A stretch of DNA of 47,767 nt from Algicola sp. (GTDB lineage: Bacteria > Bacteroidota > Bacteroidia > Flavobacteriales > Flavobacteriaceae), in the NCBI GenBank assembly GCA_018222835.1, contig JAAEZN010000017.1, positions 1-47,767 on the forward strand. The letters run 5' to 3'. The notes under the pieces were generated by a model that was not told where the DNA came from, did no database searches, and worked only from the letters and a program-made list of their open reading frames with translations. Made by a program: the position numbers and the translations under genes. Shown here piece by piece: positions 6,836 to 14,899 of the stretch (position 1 is the stretch's first letter; the number at the start of each line of letters is the position of its first letter).

Positions 6836-8524
6836 TTAATAACCTACCGCTGTATCGTCACCACGCTTATCGGCTCCACCTTCCAATTTTCCATCTGGGA
6901 GAACCCGAATCGCATCTACCTTACCAATAATTGGCGTACGCTCTTCATTTATAATGTATCCTTTGGATTTTAATTCTGTTTTGAGCTCCTCGGAGAATCC
7001 CTCGGGTTCAAAAATCACCATATCGGGCAACCATTGGTGGTGAAAGCGTGGTGCATTTACTGCTTCTTGCATGCTCAAGTTAAACTCGTGCACATTAAGA
7101 ATGGTTTGTGCTACTGCAGTAATAATGGTTGAGCCTCCTGGAGTGCCCACGACCATATAAAGCTGGCCTTCTTTCTCTACAATGGTGGGCGTCATACTGC
7201 TTAACATGCGTTTTTCTGGAGCAATGCTGTTGGCCTCGGCACCAATTAGTCCAAACATGTTGGGTACGCCGGGCTTGGAGCTAAAATCGTCCATTTCGTT
7301 GTTCAGAAAGATGCCTACATCTTCACAAAATAGCTTGGAGCCGTAGCCTCCATTTAGGGTAGAAGTGACAGAAACAGCGTTACCTTCACTGTCCACAATA
7401 GAAAAGTGTGTGGTCTGCTCACTTTCTATGATCTCAACTTCACCATGGCTCACATCTGATGAGAGTGTTGCCTTATCAAAAGAGAAATCCGACATTCTTT
7501 CTTGAAGATATTTATCGTTCAACAACATGTCGTATGGAATATCCACAAAATCGGGATCACCCAAAAAGTAGTTTCTATCTGCATAGGCCCTACGAGAAGC
7601 CTCGGTGAACAATTGAATGGTTTTTGCGGAATTGTGCCCATATTTTGCTAAATCGTAAGGCTCCATCATTTTAAACATTTGATTGATCGTGACCCCTCCA
7701 CTGCTTGGTGGACTCATGGAAATGATTTTTACTCCTTTATAATCAAAAACAACAGGGTCTCTCCAAACTGCTTCATATTTGGCAAGATCTTCTTCGGTGA
7801 TCCAACCGCCATTTTCTTGTACAAAAGTGGCCAATGATTTGGCAACTTCTCCTTTGTAAAAGCCATCCCGGCCTTCTTTCATAATTTTTTGAAGTGTTTT
7901 GGCGTATGCCGGATATTTTATGGTGTCGCCAGCTGCAAATGGTGTAGCAAACTTGGAGCTGTCTCCGTTGGCCTCGATAAATTGTTCCCGATAACCTTCC
8001 AATCGACTAGCTTGTTTATTAGTTACCACAACACCTTGGTTGGCGAGTTGAATTATGGGTTCTATGATTTCGTTTAGCGGTAATTTCCCAAATTTTTTAT
8101 GTACCTCTAGAACACCTGCCACTGTTCCGGGAACTCCAATGGCAGTTCCGCCAAAAGTGCTCAGACCGGGAATTACATTGCCCAAAGAATCCAAGTACAT
8201 GTCCTTGTGCGCGGCAAGCGGAGCTTTTTCCCTATAATCGATACCGCCGACTTCTCCATTGTTTTTACGGTAAACCATAAACCCGCCCCCTCCAACACTA
8301 CCGGCAAAAGGGTAGGCGATTACCAAGGTAAGTTCTGTAGCGACCATGGCATCAAAGGCATTTCCACCTTTTTTCATAATGTCAACGGCCAATTGCGAAG
8401 CCTCCTTACGGGCAGAGACTACCATAGCTTTTTCGGCAACCAGTCCAGTTGGACTTGCAGGTTTGGGCTGTTGTTTACAATGAATAAAGAGGATAAGGGG
8501 CAGAAGGAGTATTAGTCTTCGCAT
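6836..8524 (-). CDS. ggt: Gamma-glutamyltransferase, lipoprotein form
   Basis: 562 residues, about the usual length. The enzyme cleaves and transfers gamma-glutamyl groups from glutathione-type substrates after self-processing into two subunits. The catalytic Thr is T371 in the TTHFS motif (371-375), which becomes the N-terminus of the small subunit. The glycine-rich GGYGSKLF and SSMTPT segments of the small subunit follow. The N-terminus (LLLPLILFIHC, Cys16) is a lipoprotein signal, so it is likely anchored in the periplasm or outer membrane instead of being a soluble periplasmic enzyme as in E. coli. Its first 13 bases overlap the end of the acpH-like gene, suggesting translational coupling. 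Confidence 0.95.
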   Translation of the reverse strand: MRRLILLLPLILFIHCKQQPKPASPTGLVAEKAMVVSARKEASQLAVDIMKKGGNAFDAMVATELTLVIAYPFAGSVGGGGFMVYRKNNGEVGGIDYREKAPLAAHKDMYLDSLGNVIPGLSTFGGTAIGVPGTVAGVLEVHKKFGKLPLNEIIEPIIQLANQGVVVTNKQASRLEGYREQFIEANGDSSKFATPFAAGDTIKYPAYAKTLQKIMKEGRDGFYKGEVAKSLATFVQENGGWITEEDLAKYEAVWRDPVVFDYKGVKIISMSPPSSGGVTINQMFKMMEPYDLAKYGHNSAKTIQLFTEASRRAYADRNYFLGDPDFVDIPYDMLLNDKYLQERMSDFSFDKATLSSDVSHGEVEIIESEQTTHFSIVDSEGNAVSVTSTLNGGYGSKLFCEDVGIFLNNEMDDFSSKPGVPNMFGLIGAEANSIAPEKRMLSSMTPTIVEKEGQLYMVVGTPGGSTIITAVAQTILNVHEFNLSMQEAVNAPRFHHQWLPDMVIFEPEGFSEELKTELKSKGYIINEERTPIIGKVDAIRVLPDGKLEGGADKRGDDTAVGY

Positions 8525-9105
8525 AGGGAATTAAATTTTAATTTGGAAAAGGTAATCAATTCTTCAAAAAAAGTATTGAATTCATTTTCGAATTCAATAT
8601 AGTGGTCTTGAAGGTCTATAATGGCAAAATTCATTTTGGATTTGTTCTTGGTGCGTCGGTTCATTCCATTGAGTACACGTTCGATACCTTCCAAATTCGA
8701 ATAACTGAGCAACCAATTGTCCGAGATCATGTAGGGCATCATCCGTTTGGTGGCAATGGGCAAGATATGGTAATTGTCGCCAAGCAAATCATAAAAATTC
8801 TCGACATAATCCGTTAGAGGGGTGTTGGAATAATTGCTCCAATTTTTGGCCAAAAAATGATCGTAATAAATATCAACAATGACCCTACTGTAGTGATGAT
8901 AGTTTTTATGAAGCCTTTTGCTACTTTGTTTCGCAATGGGGTGGGCATCAGTAAAGGTATCTATTTCTCTATGCAAAAGAATCCCCTTTTGAATTCTGTT
9001 GGGAAAGTGTTTGAACTTATTGCCACGGATATGATCGGCAAAAAAATTGCCCAAAGTAATTTCTGGATCATCAAAAGAGAGGTAGATATGCGCTAAGAAG
9101 TTCAT
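8512..9105 (-). CDS. acpH: Acyl carrier protein phosphodiesterase-like (AcpH family)
   Basis: 197 residues, close to the E. coli AcpH length. It opens with the family signature MNFLAHIYLS and GNFFADHIRGNKF, followed by GILLHREIDTFTDAHP, and has many His/Asp residues typical of this HD-like metal phosphodiesterase. AcpH removes 4'-phosphopantetheine from holo-ACP. It is upstream of and overlaps ggt by 13 bases, so both probably share one transcript, though no metabolic link is obvious. In flavobacteria the family is often annotated only as ACP phosphodiesterase, and activity on ACP is inferred. Confidence 0.9.
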   Translation of the reverse strand: MNFLAHIYLSFDDPEITLGNFFADHIRGNKFKHFPNRIQKGILLHREIDTFTDAHPIAKQSSKRLHKNYHHYSRVIVDIYYDHFLAKNWSNYSNTPLTDYVENFYDLLGDNYHILPIATKRMMPYMISDNWLLSYSNLEGIERVLNGMNRRTKNKSKMNFAIIDLQDHYIEFENEFNTFFEELITFSKLKFNSLCED

Positions 9106-9168
9106 CGGGGCAAATTCCTTTTCTGTCGAAATTTACAAATTCAAAACATGGAATCGAATATGCCCGAC

Positions 9169-9176
9169 TATATTTG
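9169..9176 (+). promoter_or_regulatory. -7 promoter element of glmM
   Basis: TATATTTG, a perfect TAnnTTTG match, 20 bases upstream of the glmM ATG. No clear -33 TTTG at the expected distance. Confidence 0.6.
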
Positions 9177-9196
9177 CAAAAACTTTTTTAACAATT

Positions 9197-10585
9197 ATGA
9201 CACTAATCAAATCAATTTCGGGAATACGAGGAACCATTGGGGGAAATACAAACGATAACTTAACTCCGGTAGATGCGGTTAAATTTGCCGCAGCATATGG
9301 CACCTGGTTAAGATCGTATGCCAATAAGGAACATTTGAAGGTTGTAATTGGCAGGGATGCCAGATTATCCGGGGAAATGATTCAGAACTTGGTGGTTTCA
9401 ACCTTAATAGGGCTGGGAATTGATGTTGTTGATTTGGGATTGTCCACCACACCCACGGTAGAGATTGCAGTTCCCTTGGAAAAAGCGGACGGTGGTATTA
9501 TTTTAACTGCAAGCCACAACCCAAAACAATGGAACGCCCTTAAATTGTTGAATGAAAAGGGTGAGTTTTTGGATGCGGAACAGGGAGCAAAGATTTTAGA
9601 TCTTGCTGAAAGGGAGGACTTTGAATTCGCCGAGGTGGATGATTTGGGCGAGATCACTAAAAACGACTCTTATATAGATATACATATTGATGAAGTTTTG
9701 GAGCTACCCTTGGTAGATGCCGACACCATAAAAAAAGCTGGCTTTAAGGTTGTTGTCGATGGTGTTAACTCAACGGGCGGTATTGCCATTCCAAAGTTGT
9801 TGGAAGAGTTGGGTGTTGAAGTGGTAAGACTTTATTGCGACCCAACGGGACACTTTCCGCACAACCCGGAACCTTTAAAAGAGCATTTGGGGGACATCTG
9901 TAAAAAAGTGGTAGAGGAAAAAGCCGATTTTGGTATTGTTGTAGATCCCGATGTGGACCGTTTGGCTTTTATCAGTAACGACGGAGAGATGTTCGGGGAA
10001 GAATATACTTTAGTGGCCTGTGCCGACTATGTGCTTTCCAAAACAAAGGGGAACACAGTCTCCAACTTGTCATCTTCGCGTGCTTTGCGAGATGTTACCC
10101 AAAAACATGGGGGTACATACGAAGCGGCGGCAGTAGGAGAAGTGAATGTAGTAGCCAAAATGAAAGCCAACAACGCCATTATTGGTGGTGAGGGCAATGG
10201 AGGCATTATTTATCCGGAAAGTCATTATGGTCGTGATGCCTTGGTCGGTACTGCTTTGTTTTTAATGTTAATGTCGGAGAGGGGAGGAACCGTTGCCGAG
10301 TTAAGAGCGAGCTACCCTAGCTACTTTATGAGCAAGAAAAAAATACAATTGACCCCGGATTTGGACGTGGATGCCCTTTTAGACGCCATGTACAATAAAT
10401 ATAAAGATGAAGAAGTATCCACTATTGATGGGGTAAAGATCGATTTTCCTGAAAATTGGGTACACCTAAGAAAATCCAACACCGAGCCCATAATTCGAAT
10501 TTATACCGAAGCAAAATCCCAAGAGGAGGCCGATAATTTGGCAGACCGGATTATTTCGGAAATCAAGGAGATAGCAGGGATTTAG
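9197..10585 (+). CDS. glmM: Phosphoglucosamine mutase
   Basis: 462 residues, normal length for alpha-D-phosphohexomutases. The phosphoserine loop is TASHNP with S106. The metal loop is DPDVDRLAF (near residue 252), the sugar-binding segment is GEGNGG, and the C-terminal phosphate-binding part is RKSNTEPIIRIYTEA. GlmM converts glucosamine-6-P to glucosamine-1-P for UDP-GlcNAc and so for peptidoglycan and lipid A; some Bacteroidota homologues also act on mannose or glucose phosphates, so phosphomannomutase is the main alternative. It is transcribed alone from its own promoter and is followed by a cation transporter gene 42 bases later. Confidence 0.93.
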   Translation: MTLIKSISGIRGTIGGNTNDNLTPVDAVKFAAAYGTWLRSYANKEHLKVVIGRDARLSGEMIQNLVVSTLIGLGIDVVDLGLSTTPTVEIAVPLEKADGGIILTASHNPKQWNALKLLNEKGEFLDAEQGAKILDLAEREDFEFAEVDDLGEITKNDSYIDIHIDEVLELPLVDADTIKKAGFKVVVDGVNSTGGIAIPKLLEELGVEVVRLYCDPTGHFPHNPEPLKEHLGDICKKVVEEKADFGIVVDPDVDRLAFISNDGEMFGEEYTLVACADYVLSKTKGNTVSNLSSSRALRDVTQKHGGTYEAAAVGEVNVVAKMKANNAIIGGEGNGGIIYPESHYGRDALVGTALFLMLMSERGGTVAELRASYPSYFMSKKKIQLTPDLDVDALLDAMYNKYKDEEVSTIDGVKIDFPENWVHLRKSNTEPIIRIYTEAKSQEEADNLADRIISEIKEIAGI

Positions 10586-10627
10586 AGAATTACTTTTTGC
10601 CGTATGCTACTAAAGGTTTAATTGTGA

Positions 10628-11422
10628 ATGCATAAAACAATATTTGAAATAACTAAAATGGACTGTCCTTCGGAGGAAAACTTGATCCGAATGAAGTTGG
10701 ACGGAATTTCAAGTATTGCGAATTTAGACTTTGACATCCCTAATCGAAAATTGACAGTTTTTCATAAAGGAGATGTTGATCAGATCGAAAAGTCGGTTCT
10801 AGAGTTGAATTTGGGCGGAAAAAAAATATCGACCGGGCCTACAGATCAGGTTGAATTCAATGAAACTTCTGACCAGAAAAAGCTACTTTGGACAGTACTC
10901 GGGATAAATTTTGCATTTTTTCTAATTGAAATCACAACAGGATTTATTTCGCGATCAATGGGGCTTGTTGCTGATAGTCTGGATATGCTTGCGGACTCAT
11001 TCGTTTACGGGATTAGTCTTTTTGCAGTTGGGGGAACGTTCGCTAGAAAAAAAGGCATAGCCAAGATTGCCGGATATTTTCAAATTATTCTTGCGCTTAT
11101 AGGATTTATTGAGGTTTTGAGGAGGTTTTTTGCAGTAGAGAAACTGCCAGACTTCTCAATAATGATCATTGTTTCCGTTTTTGCCCTTATTGCAAATGGA
11201 ATCTGTCTTTATATTTTACAGAAGTCAAAAAGCAAACAAGAAATCCATATGAAGGCCAGTATGATCTTTACTTCGAATGATGTGATAATCAATCTTGGGG
11301 TAATCGCCGCTGGATTATTGGTGAATTGGTTGAACTCAAGCAAACCTGATTTGATCGTTGGGACCATTGTTTTTATTCTGGTAGTTCAGGGAGCGTTCAG
11401 AATTTTGAAGTTGAGCAAGTGA
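10628..11422 (+). CDS. CDF-family cation transporter with N-terminal HMA-like domain
   Basis: 264 residues. The N-terminal ~70 residues are ferredoxin-like (KMDCPSEENLIRMKL, then a beta-alpha-beta pattern) like an HMA metal-binding domain, but with a single Cys instead of CxxC. The membrane domain has six predicted helices with the CDF metal site in helix 2 (ADSLDMLADS, two Asp four apart). In helix 5 the usual HxxxD is FTSND: the Asp is kept but His is replaced by Phe. This suggests a changed metal preference or altered site relative to YiiP-type zinc exporters. The substrate is unknown; a divalent metal such as Zn or Co is likely from the family. Confidence 0.88.
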   Translation: MHKTIFEITKMDCPSEENLIRMKLDGISSIANLDFDIPNRKLTVFHKGDVDQIEKSVLELNLGGKKISTGPTDQVEFNETSDQKKLLWTVLGINFAFFLIEITTGFISRSMGLVADSLDMLADSFVYGISLFAVGGTFARKKGIAKIAGYFQIILALIGFIEVLRRFFAVEKLPDFSIMIIVSVFALIANGICLYILQKSKSKQEIHMKASMIFTSNDVIINLGVIAAGLLVNWLNSSKPDLIVGTIVFILVVQGAFRILKLSK

Positions 11423-11446
11423 GTTCGCTGTTTATTAAAAAGCAGT

Positions 11447-12337
11447 TTACGGAAGCCTCTTTGGAACTTTGTCCTTGTGTTTCCAGCGTTTGTGCGTCCA
11501 GAAATAATATTCGGGAGCTTCTCTAATGGATTTTTCCGTTTCCCGCAAAAAGGCATCGGTGATCTTGTAATCCTCAACTACCGTCGGGTCATCAAAAAGT
11601 ATTTTGAAGGTGCCTTGATAGTAGCCCCTTTTTAGTTTTTGAACCTTAAGATAGACGGGGACAATATTGTTTGTTTTACAAATTTCTTCACCCCCCACAT
11701 GGGCAGGAACTGTGATGCCCATAAATTCTGTCCAGTATTTGGCTCGGCTTACCATAGGGGATTGATCGCTGATAATGCCCACCATAATCAATTTTTTGCT
11801 ATCGCTGGCCATTTTCAATATTTTGCGGGATTCTCTCGTTGATATCAACTGCGTATTAAATTTACTGCGTATATCCCGAATCATTTTATCAAAATACTTG
11901 TTCTGTATCTTTTGATAAATACCGTACCCTTTGGATTTAACCTGAAGGTTTAAAGACAGTACCCATTCCCAACTTGCATAATGGGGGAGCATCAGCATGG
12001 TATTGATGCCTTTATCTTCCAAATTATGAAGCATCTCAATATTGGTTACGGTAAACCGTTCTTGAATCTCTTTTTTGCTGATGCCCATGGTTTTTATCAT
12101 CTCCAGGAACATGTCGCACATATGTTTGTAAAACTTTTTTTCTATGGCCAGCCGTTCTTCCGTTGATTTTTCAGGAAAAACAAGCGCCAAGTTGTTGCGG
12201 ACCACTTTTTTTCGATACCCTATTACATGATAGAGTAGAGCGTACACACCATCAGAAATAAAATAAATGATCTTAAAGGGAAGTCTGGAAATCAACCAGA
12301 GCAAAGGATAAACAAGGATATAAACTACCAGCTGCAT
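11447..12337 (-). CDS. Lipid A-type lysophospholipid acyltransferase (LpxL/HtrB family)
   Basis: 296 residues, standard length. The N-terminal hydrophobic stretch (residues 1-38) anchors it at the inner membrane. The catalytic HX4E motif is H119 to E124 (HYASWE). Later family blocks include DQSPM and FMGIT, and the C-terminus has the EYYFWTHKRWK motif. It adds a secondary acyl chain to lipid A or transfers an acyl group to an aminolipid. It is transcribed away from the rhomboid gene from one half of the palindromic promoter at 12354-12371. Confidence 0.93.
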   Translation of the reverse strand: MQLVVYILVYPLLWLISRLPFKIIYFISDGVYALLYHVIGYRKKVVRNNLALVFPEKSTEERLAIEKKFYKHMCDMFLEMIKTMGISKKEIQERFTVTNIEMLHNLEDKGINTMLMLPHYASWEWVLSLNLQVKSKGYGIYQKIQNKYFDKMIRDIRSKFNTQLISTRESRKILKMASDSKKLIMVGIISDQSPMVSRAKYWTEFMGITVPAHVGGEEICKTNNIVPVYLKVQKLKRGYYQGTFKILFDDPTVVEDYKITDAFLRETEKSIREAPEYYFWTHKRWKHKDKVPKRLP

Positions 12338-12353
12338 AGACTATTCTTGTCTG

Positions 12354-12371
12354 CAAATATAATTATATTTG
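12354..12371. promoter_or_regulatory. Palindromic back-to-back promoter for the acyltransferase and rhomboid genes
   Basis: CAAATATAATTATATTTG is a perfect 18-bp palindrome made of two divergent TATATTTG -7 elements (minus strand 12361-12354, plus strand 12364-12371) two bases apart. Each -7 is 17-20 bases from its own start codon (12337 and 12391). The two promoters overlap, so only one can probably be open at a time. Confidence 0.7.
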
Positions 12372-12390
12372 AACCCAAACCTTTGTTTAC

Positions 12391-13041
12391 ATGCTCAATT
12401 TACATATTGCGACCATTGTTATAATGGCAGCCAATGTTTTGGTATCTCTCCGTGGATTCAATAGCACGGCTTTTTTTGACCGATATAAGTTCAGTATCAG
12501 TGCTATTCAGACAGGACAAAAAGAAAGAATGGTCTCTTCCGGATTTCTGCATGTGGATATTTCCCACTTGTTCCTGAATATGTTTACCCTGTATTTTTTT
12601 GCCCCGGTGGTAATCGGCTGGTTGGGGTCGGGCAAATTCTTGATCATTTATTTTGTGAGTTTGGTGGCCGGTAGCCTCTTGGCTTTGTTTTTTCATAAAA
12701 ATGAACCGTTTTATAGTGCAGTTGGTGCCAGTGGGGCTGTAATGGGCGTTTTGTATGCGGCCATTCTCCTTAATCCGGATATGCAATTGGGCATTATGTT
12801 CATCCCTATACCTTTACCGGCCTATGTATTGGGTATAGCATATCTGTTGTATTCCATTTATGGAATGAAAAGCAGGCATGGCAATATTGGGCATACTGCC
12901 CACTTTGGAGGTGCCGTGGGAGGCTATGCGACCACTCTGCTGTTTAGGCCAGAGCTTTTTGTAACGGATACATTGATCGTAATACTATTGGCCATCCCCA
13001 TTATTATCCTTTTTGTATTGGAAAAAATGGGTAAAATATGA
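12391..13041 (+). CDS. Rhomboid family intramembrane serine protease
   Basis: 216 residues with six predicted membrane helices. The catalytic Ser is S114 in VGASGAV, paired with H171 in HTAHFGGAVGG. The conserved first-loop HVDISHLFLNMF (H55, H59, N63) is present, so both the dyad and the oxyanion Asn are intact. Rhomboids cut membrane proteins within or next to a helix; the substrates here are unknown. The gene is divergent from the acyltransferase and ends just before a bidirectional terminator. Confidence 0.92.
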   Translation: MLNLHIATIVIMAANVLVSLRGFNSTAFFDRYKFSISAIQTGQKERMVSSGFLHVDISHLFLNMFTLYFFAPVVIGWLGSGKFLIIYFVSLVAGSLLALFFHKNEPFYSAVGASGAVMGVLYAAILLNPDMQLGIMFIPIPLPAYVLGIAYLLYSIYGMKSRHGNIGHTAHFGGAVGGYATTLLFRPELFVTDTLIVILLAIPIIILFVLEKMGKI

Positions 13042-13048
13042 GTGCAAA

Positions 13049-13076
13049 AAAAAGCCCGGAACAATCCGGGCTTTTT
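13049..13076. terminator. Bidirectional rho-independent terminator
   Basis: AAAGCCCGGA and TCCGGGCTTT form a strong GC-rich stem with a 4-base loop. There is an A-run before and a T-run after it, so it works on both strands between the convergent rhomboid and TlpA-like genes. Confidence 0.9.
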
Positions 13077-13092
13077 TGTTTGTTAATTTATC

Positions 13093-14208
13093 TTAGTTGA
13101 GTAGTTCCGCTACTTTTTCTTCCAAAGCCGGACCTCTTAGGTCTCTTGCTACGATTACCCCTTTATCATCCAATAAGAATGCTGCCGGGATTGCATTAAT
13201 GTTGTACAAACGTGCTATTGGGTCTTGAAAACGCTGTAGGTTGGAAATATGGTTCCACTCCAAACCGTCGGACTCGATTGCCTTGTTCCAGTGGTCGGCA
13301 TTGTTGTCCAAGGACACTCCTAAAACATCAAAACCTTTTTCGCGGTACTTTTTGTAAACTGCTACAATATTCGGGTTTTCTGCTCTACAAGGTCTGCACC
13401 ATGCTGCCCAAAAATCGACCAAAGTAAGTTTGGCGTTGCTGGTTACATCGTTAAGTGCCAATAAATCACCGGATGGAGTAGGGGCCGAAAAATTCGGGGC
13501 TACAGCACCAATTTGAGTGGATTTTAAACTCTCGAGCTGCTCTGCAATCTGCTTTCCGGGCTCAGTTGCTTTCATTTCTGGAGACAACGCATCGAACATG
13601 GAACGGATTTCCTCTACAGGCAATATTTTAGTGGCCAGTAGGTTTCCGATGATCAAAACGGAGACATAAGCGTTAGGGTGTTCTTTGGCGTATGTGGTGT
13701 TGAAGTTTTTTGCATCTTCTTGAAATTCTATAAACTCTTCGCGCAGGGCAGTTACGGTAGCCGTGTCCTTTTGTTGAGCGGCTACTCGCATATCGTCCTG
13801 CATAGATCTGGCACGTTGTGATAGTTTACGGGTTGACGTTAAAAAGTCCATGAACATATCATTTTGCTCTGTACCTTTTATTTGTGCTTGATCAATACTG
13901 TCTTTTTGGAATTTTACCTCGATTGATCCGTTTTCGACGATCACAGGAACATTGCCACGAAGTTGGTCAACAAAAATGTAGTGCATCTTTGGTTCGACCT
14001 GGTTTCCGCTAAAGCTGAACAAACCATTTTCAACGGTGGTCGTATCAATATCTACCAATTGATTGATGGAGTCTGTTGTTTTTAAGAATATTTGCGTGCC
14101 ATTTTCGGGCTCGCCAGTAATAGTACCGCTCAATGTGTATCCTTTTGGCTCGGAATTACAAGCTGTTAAAAACAGCACCCCTAAGGACAATACAAGTAGT
14201 TTCTTCAT
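13093..14208 (-). CDS. DUF4369/thioredoxin-fold TlpA-like lipoprotein
   Basis: 371 residues. The signal ends in the lipobox LFLTAC with Cys17. An N-terminal beta-rich DUF4369 domain (about residues 22-125) is followed by a helical linker and a C-terminal AhpC/TSA-type thioredoxin fold with redox motif WCRPC (near residue 270). This layout is a Bacteroidota speciality. The protein probably works as an envelope thiol-disulfide reductase, as in ResA/TlpA, but the partner is unknown. It stands alone between two terminators. Confidence 0.92.
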   Translation of the reverse strand: MKKLLVLSLGVLFLTACNSEPKGYTLSGTITGEPENGTQIFLKTTDSINQLVDIDTTTVENGLFSFSGNQVEPKMHYIFVDQLRGNVPVIVENGSIEVKFQKDSIDQAQIKGTEQNDMFMDFLTSTRKLSQRARSMQDDMRVAAQQKDTATVTALREEFIEFQEDAKNFNTTYAKEHPNAYVSVLIIGNLLATKILPVEEIRSMFDALSPEMKATEPGKQIAEQLESLKSTQIGAVAPNFSAPTPSGDLLALNDVTSNAKLTLVDFWAAWCRPCRAENPNIVAVYKKYREKGFDVLGVSLDNNADHWNKAIESDGLEWNHISNLQRFQDPIARLYNINAIPAAFLLDDKGVIVARDLRGPALEEKVAELLN

Positions 14209-14256
14209 TTCAAAAATGTTTAAGCTGCTAAGGTATTCAATGTTTATGGCATAAAA

Positions 14257-14290
14257 AAACCCTTGGCCTATTGTCTAGTTCCAAGGGTTT
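14257..14290 (-). terminator. Rho-independent terminator of the outer-membrane barrel gene
   Basis: Perfect 10-bp stem AAACCCTTGG / CCAAGGGTTT with a run of T on the minus strand (plus-strand A-run 14253-14259), placed 20 bases after the stop of the 14310-14810 gene. Confidence 0.85.
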
Positions 14291-14309
14291 TAAATATGTG
14301 TTAATTTTA

Positions 14310-14810
14310 TTAGAATTGGTAACGGATACCAAGGGCTATGTCAAAATCAAAATCGTTATCAAAGCCATCATAGCCTACAAGGCCGACCTCCGGTCTAAAG
14401 TCCAATGACAATAATAATGGGATATCAAAATCATATTCGATACCGATATTACCTGCGGCAAAAATAAACACGCCATCATTGTCATCATTAAAATCGATGT
14501 CCGGATGGTCAAAATCTACACTTCCCAATCCTCCACCAACACCGTAGTACCAATTAAAATTTCCATCAAGCGGACGAACCCATTGGTAAACGGCTGTTAG
14601 TTTAAAAGCATCAAAATACCTACTGTCCCTCCAGCCAAGGTCGAATTCGGCACGATTGCTTTGTCCAATAGACTTTTGATAGGAAATTTCAGCTCCGAAT
14701 CCGTCGCTGTCGCCCAATCTCAATCCTAGGGCATGTTCGGATATGCTTTGTGCACTTAAGCTAGCTGTTGCGAATAACATAATAGCTGCAAATAATTTGG
14801 TAATCTTCAT
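14310..14810 (-). CDS. Small outer-membrane beta-barrel protein
   Basis: 166 residues from the ATG at 14808-14810, which gives a classic Sec signal (MKITKLFAAIMLFATASLSAQ). A longer frame to 14975 would run through the promoter region and encode no signal, so I reject it. The mature part alternates polar and aromatic residues in strands and ends in Phe (ALGIRYQF), the usual beta-barrel insertion signal. Asp-rich loops around residues 100-125 and 148-155 could bind cations. I cannot name a family more precisely than outer-membrane beta-barrel protein. It is divergent from the large oxidoreductase gene. Confidence 0.85.
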   Translation of the reverse strand: MKITKLFAAIMLFATASLSAQSISEHALGLRLGDSDGFGAEISYQKSIGQSNRAEFDLGWRDSRYFDAFKLTAVYQWVRPLDGNFNWYYGVGGGLGSVDFDHPDIDFNDDNDGVFIFAAGNIGIEYDFDIPLLLSLDFRPEVGLVGYDGFDNDFDFDIALGIRYQF

Positions 14811-14840
14811 GAGTTTCTCTTTTAAGTTAAAAATTAGAGA

Positions 14841-14848
14841 TAGTTTTG
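14841..14848 (+). promoter_or_regulatory. -7 promoter element of the FAD/Fe-S oxidoreductase
   Basis: TAGTTTTG, a TAnnTTTG match, 51 bases before the TTG start at 14900. The -33 element is not evident. Confidence 0.45.
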
Positions 14849-14899
14849 TGTTAGATTTACGTTTCAAAAACCATTTTAGTTCCCAAAAAGTATTCCAAA

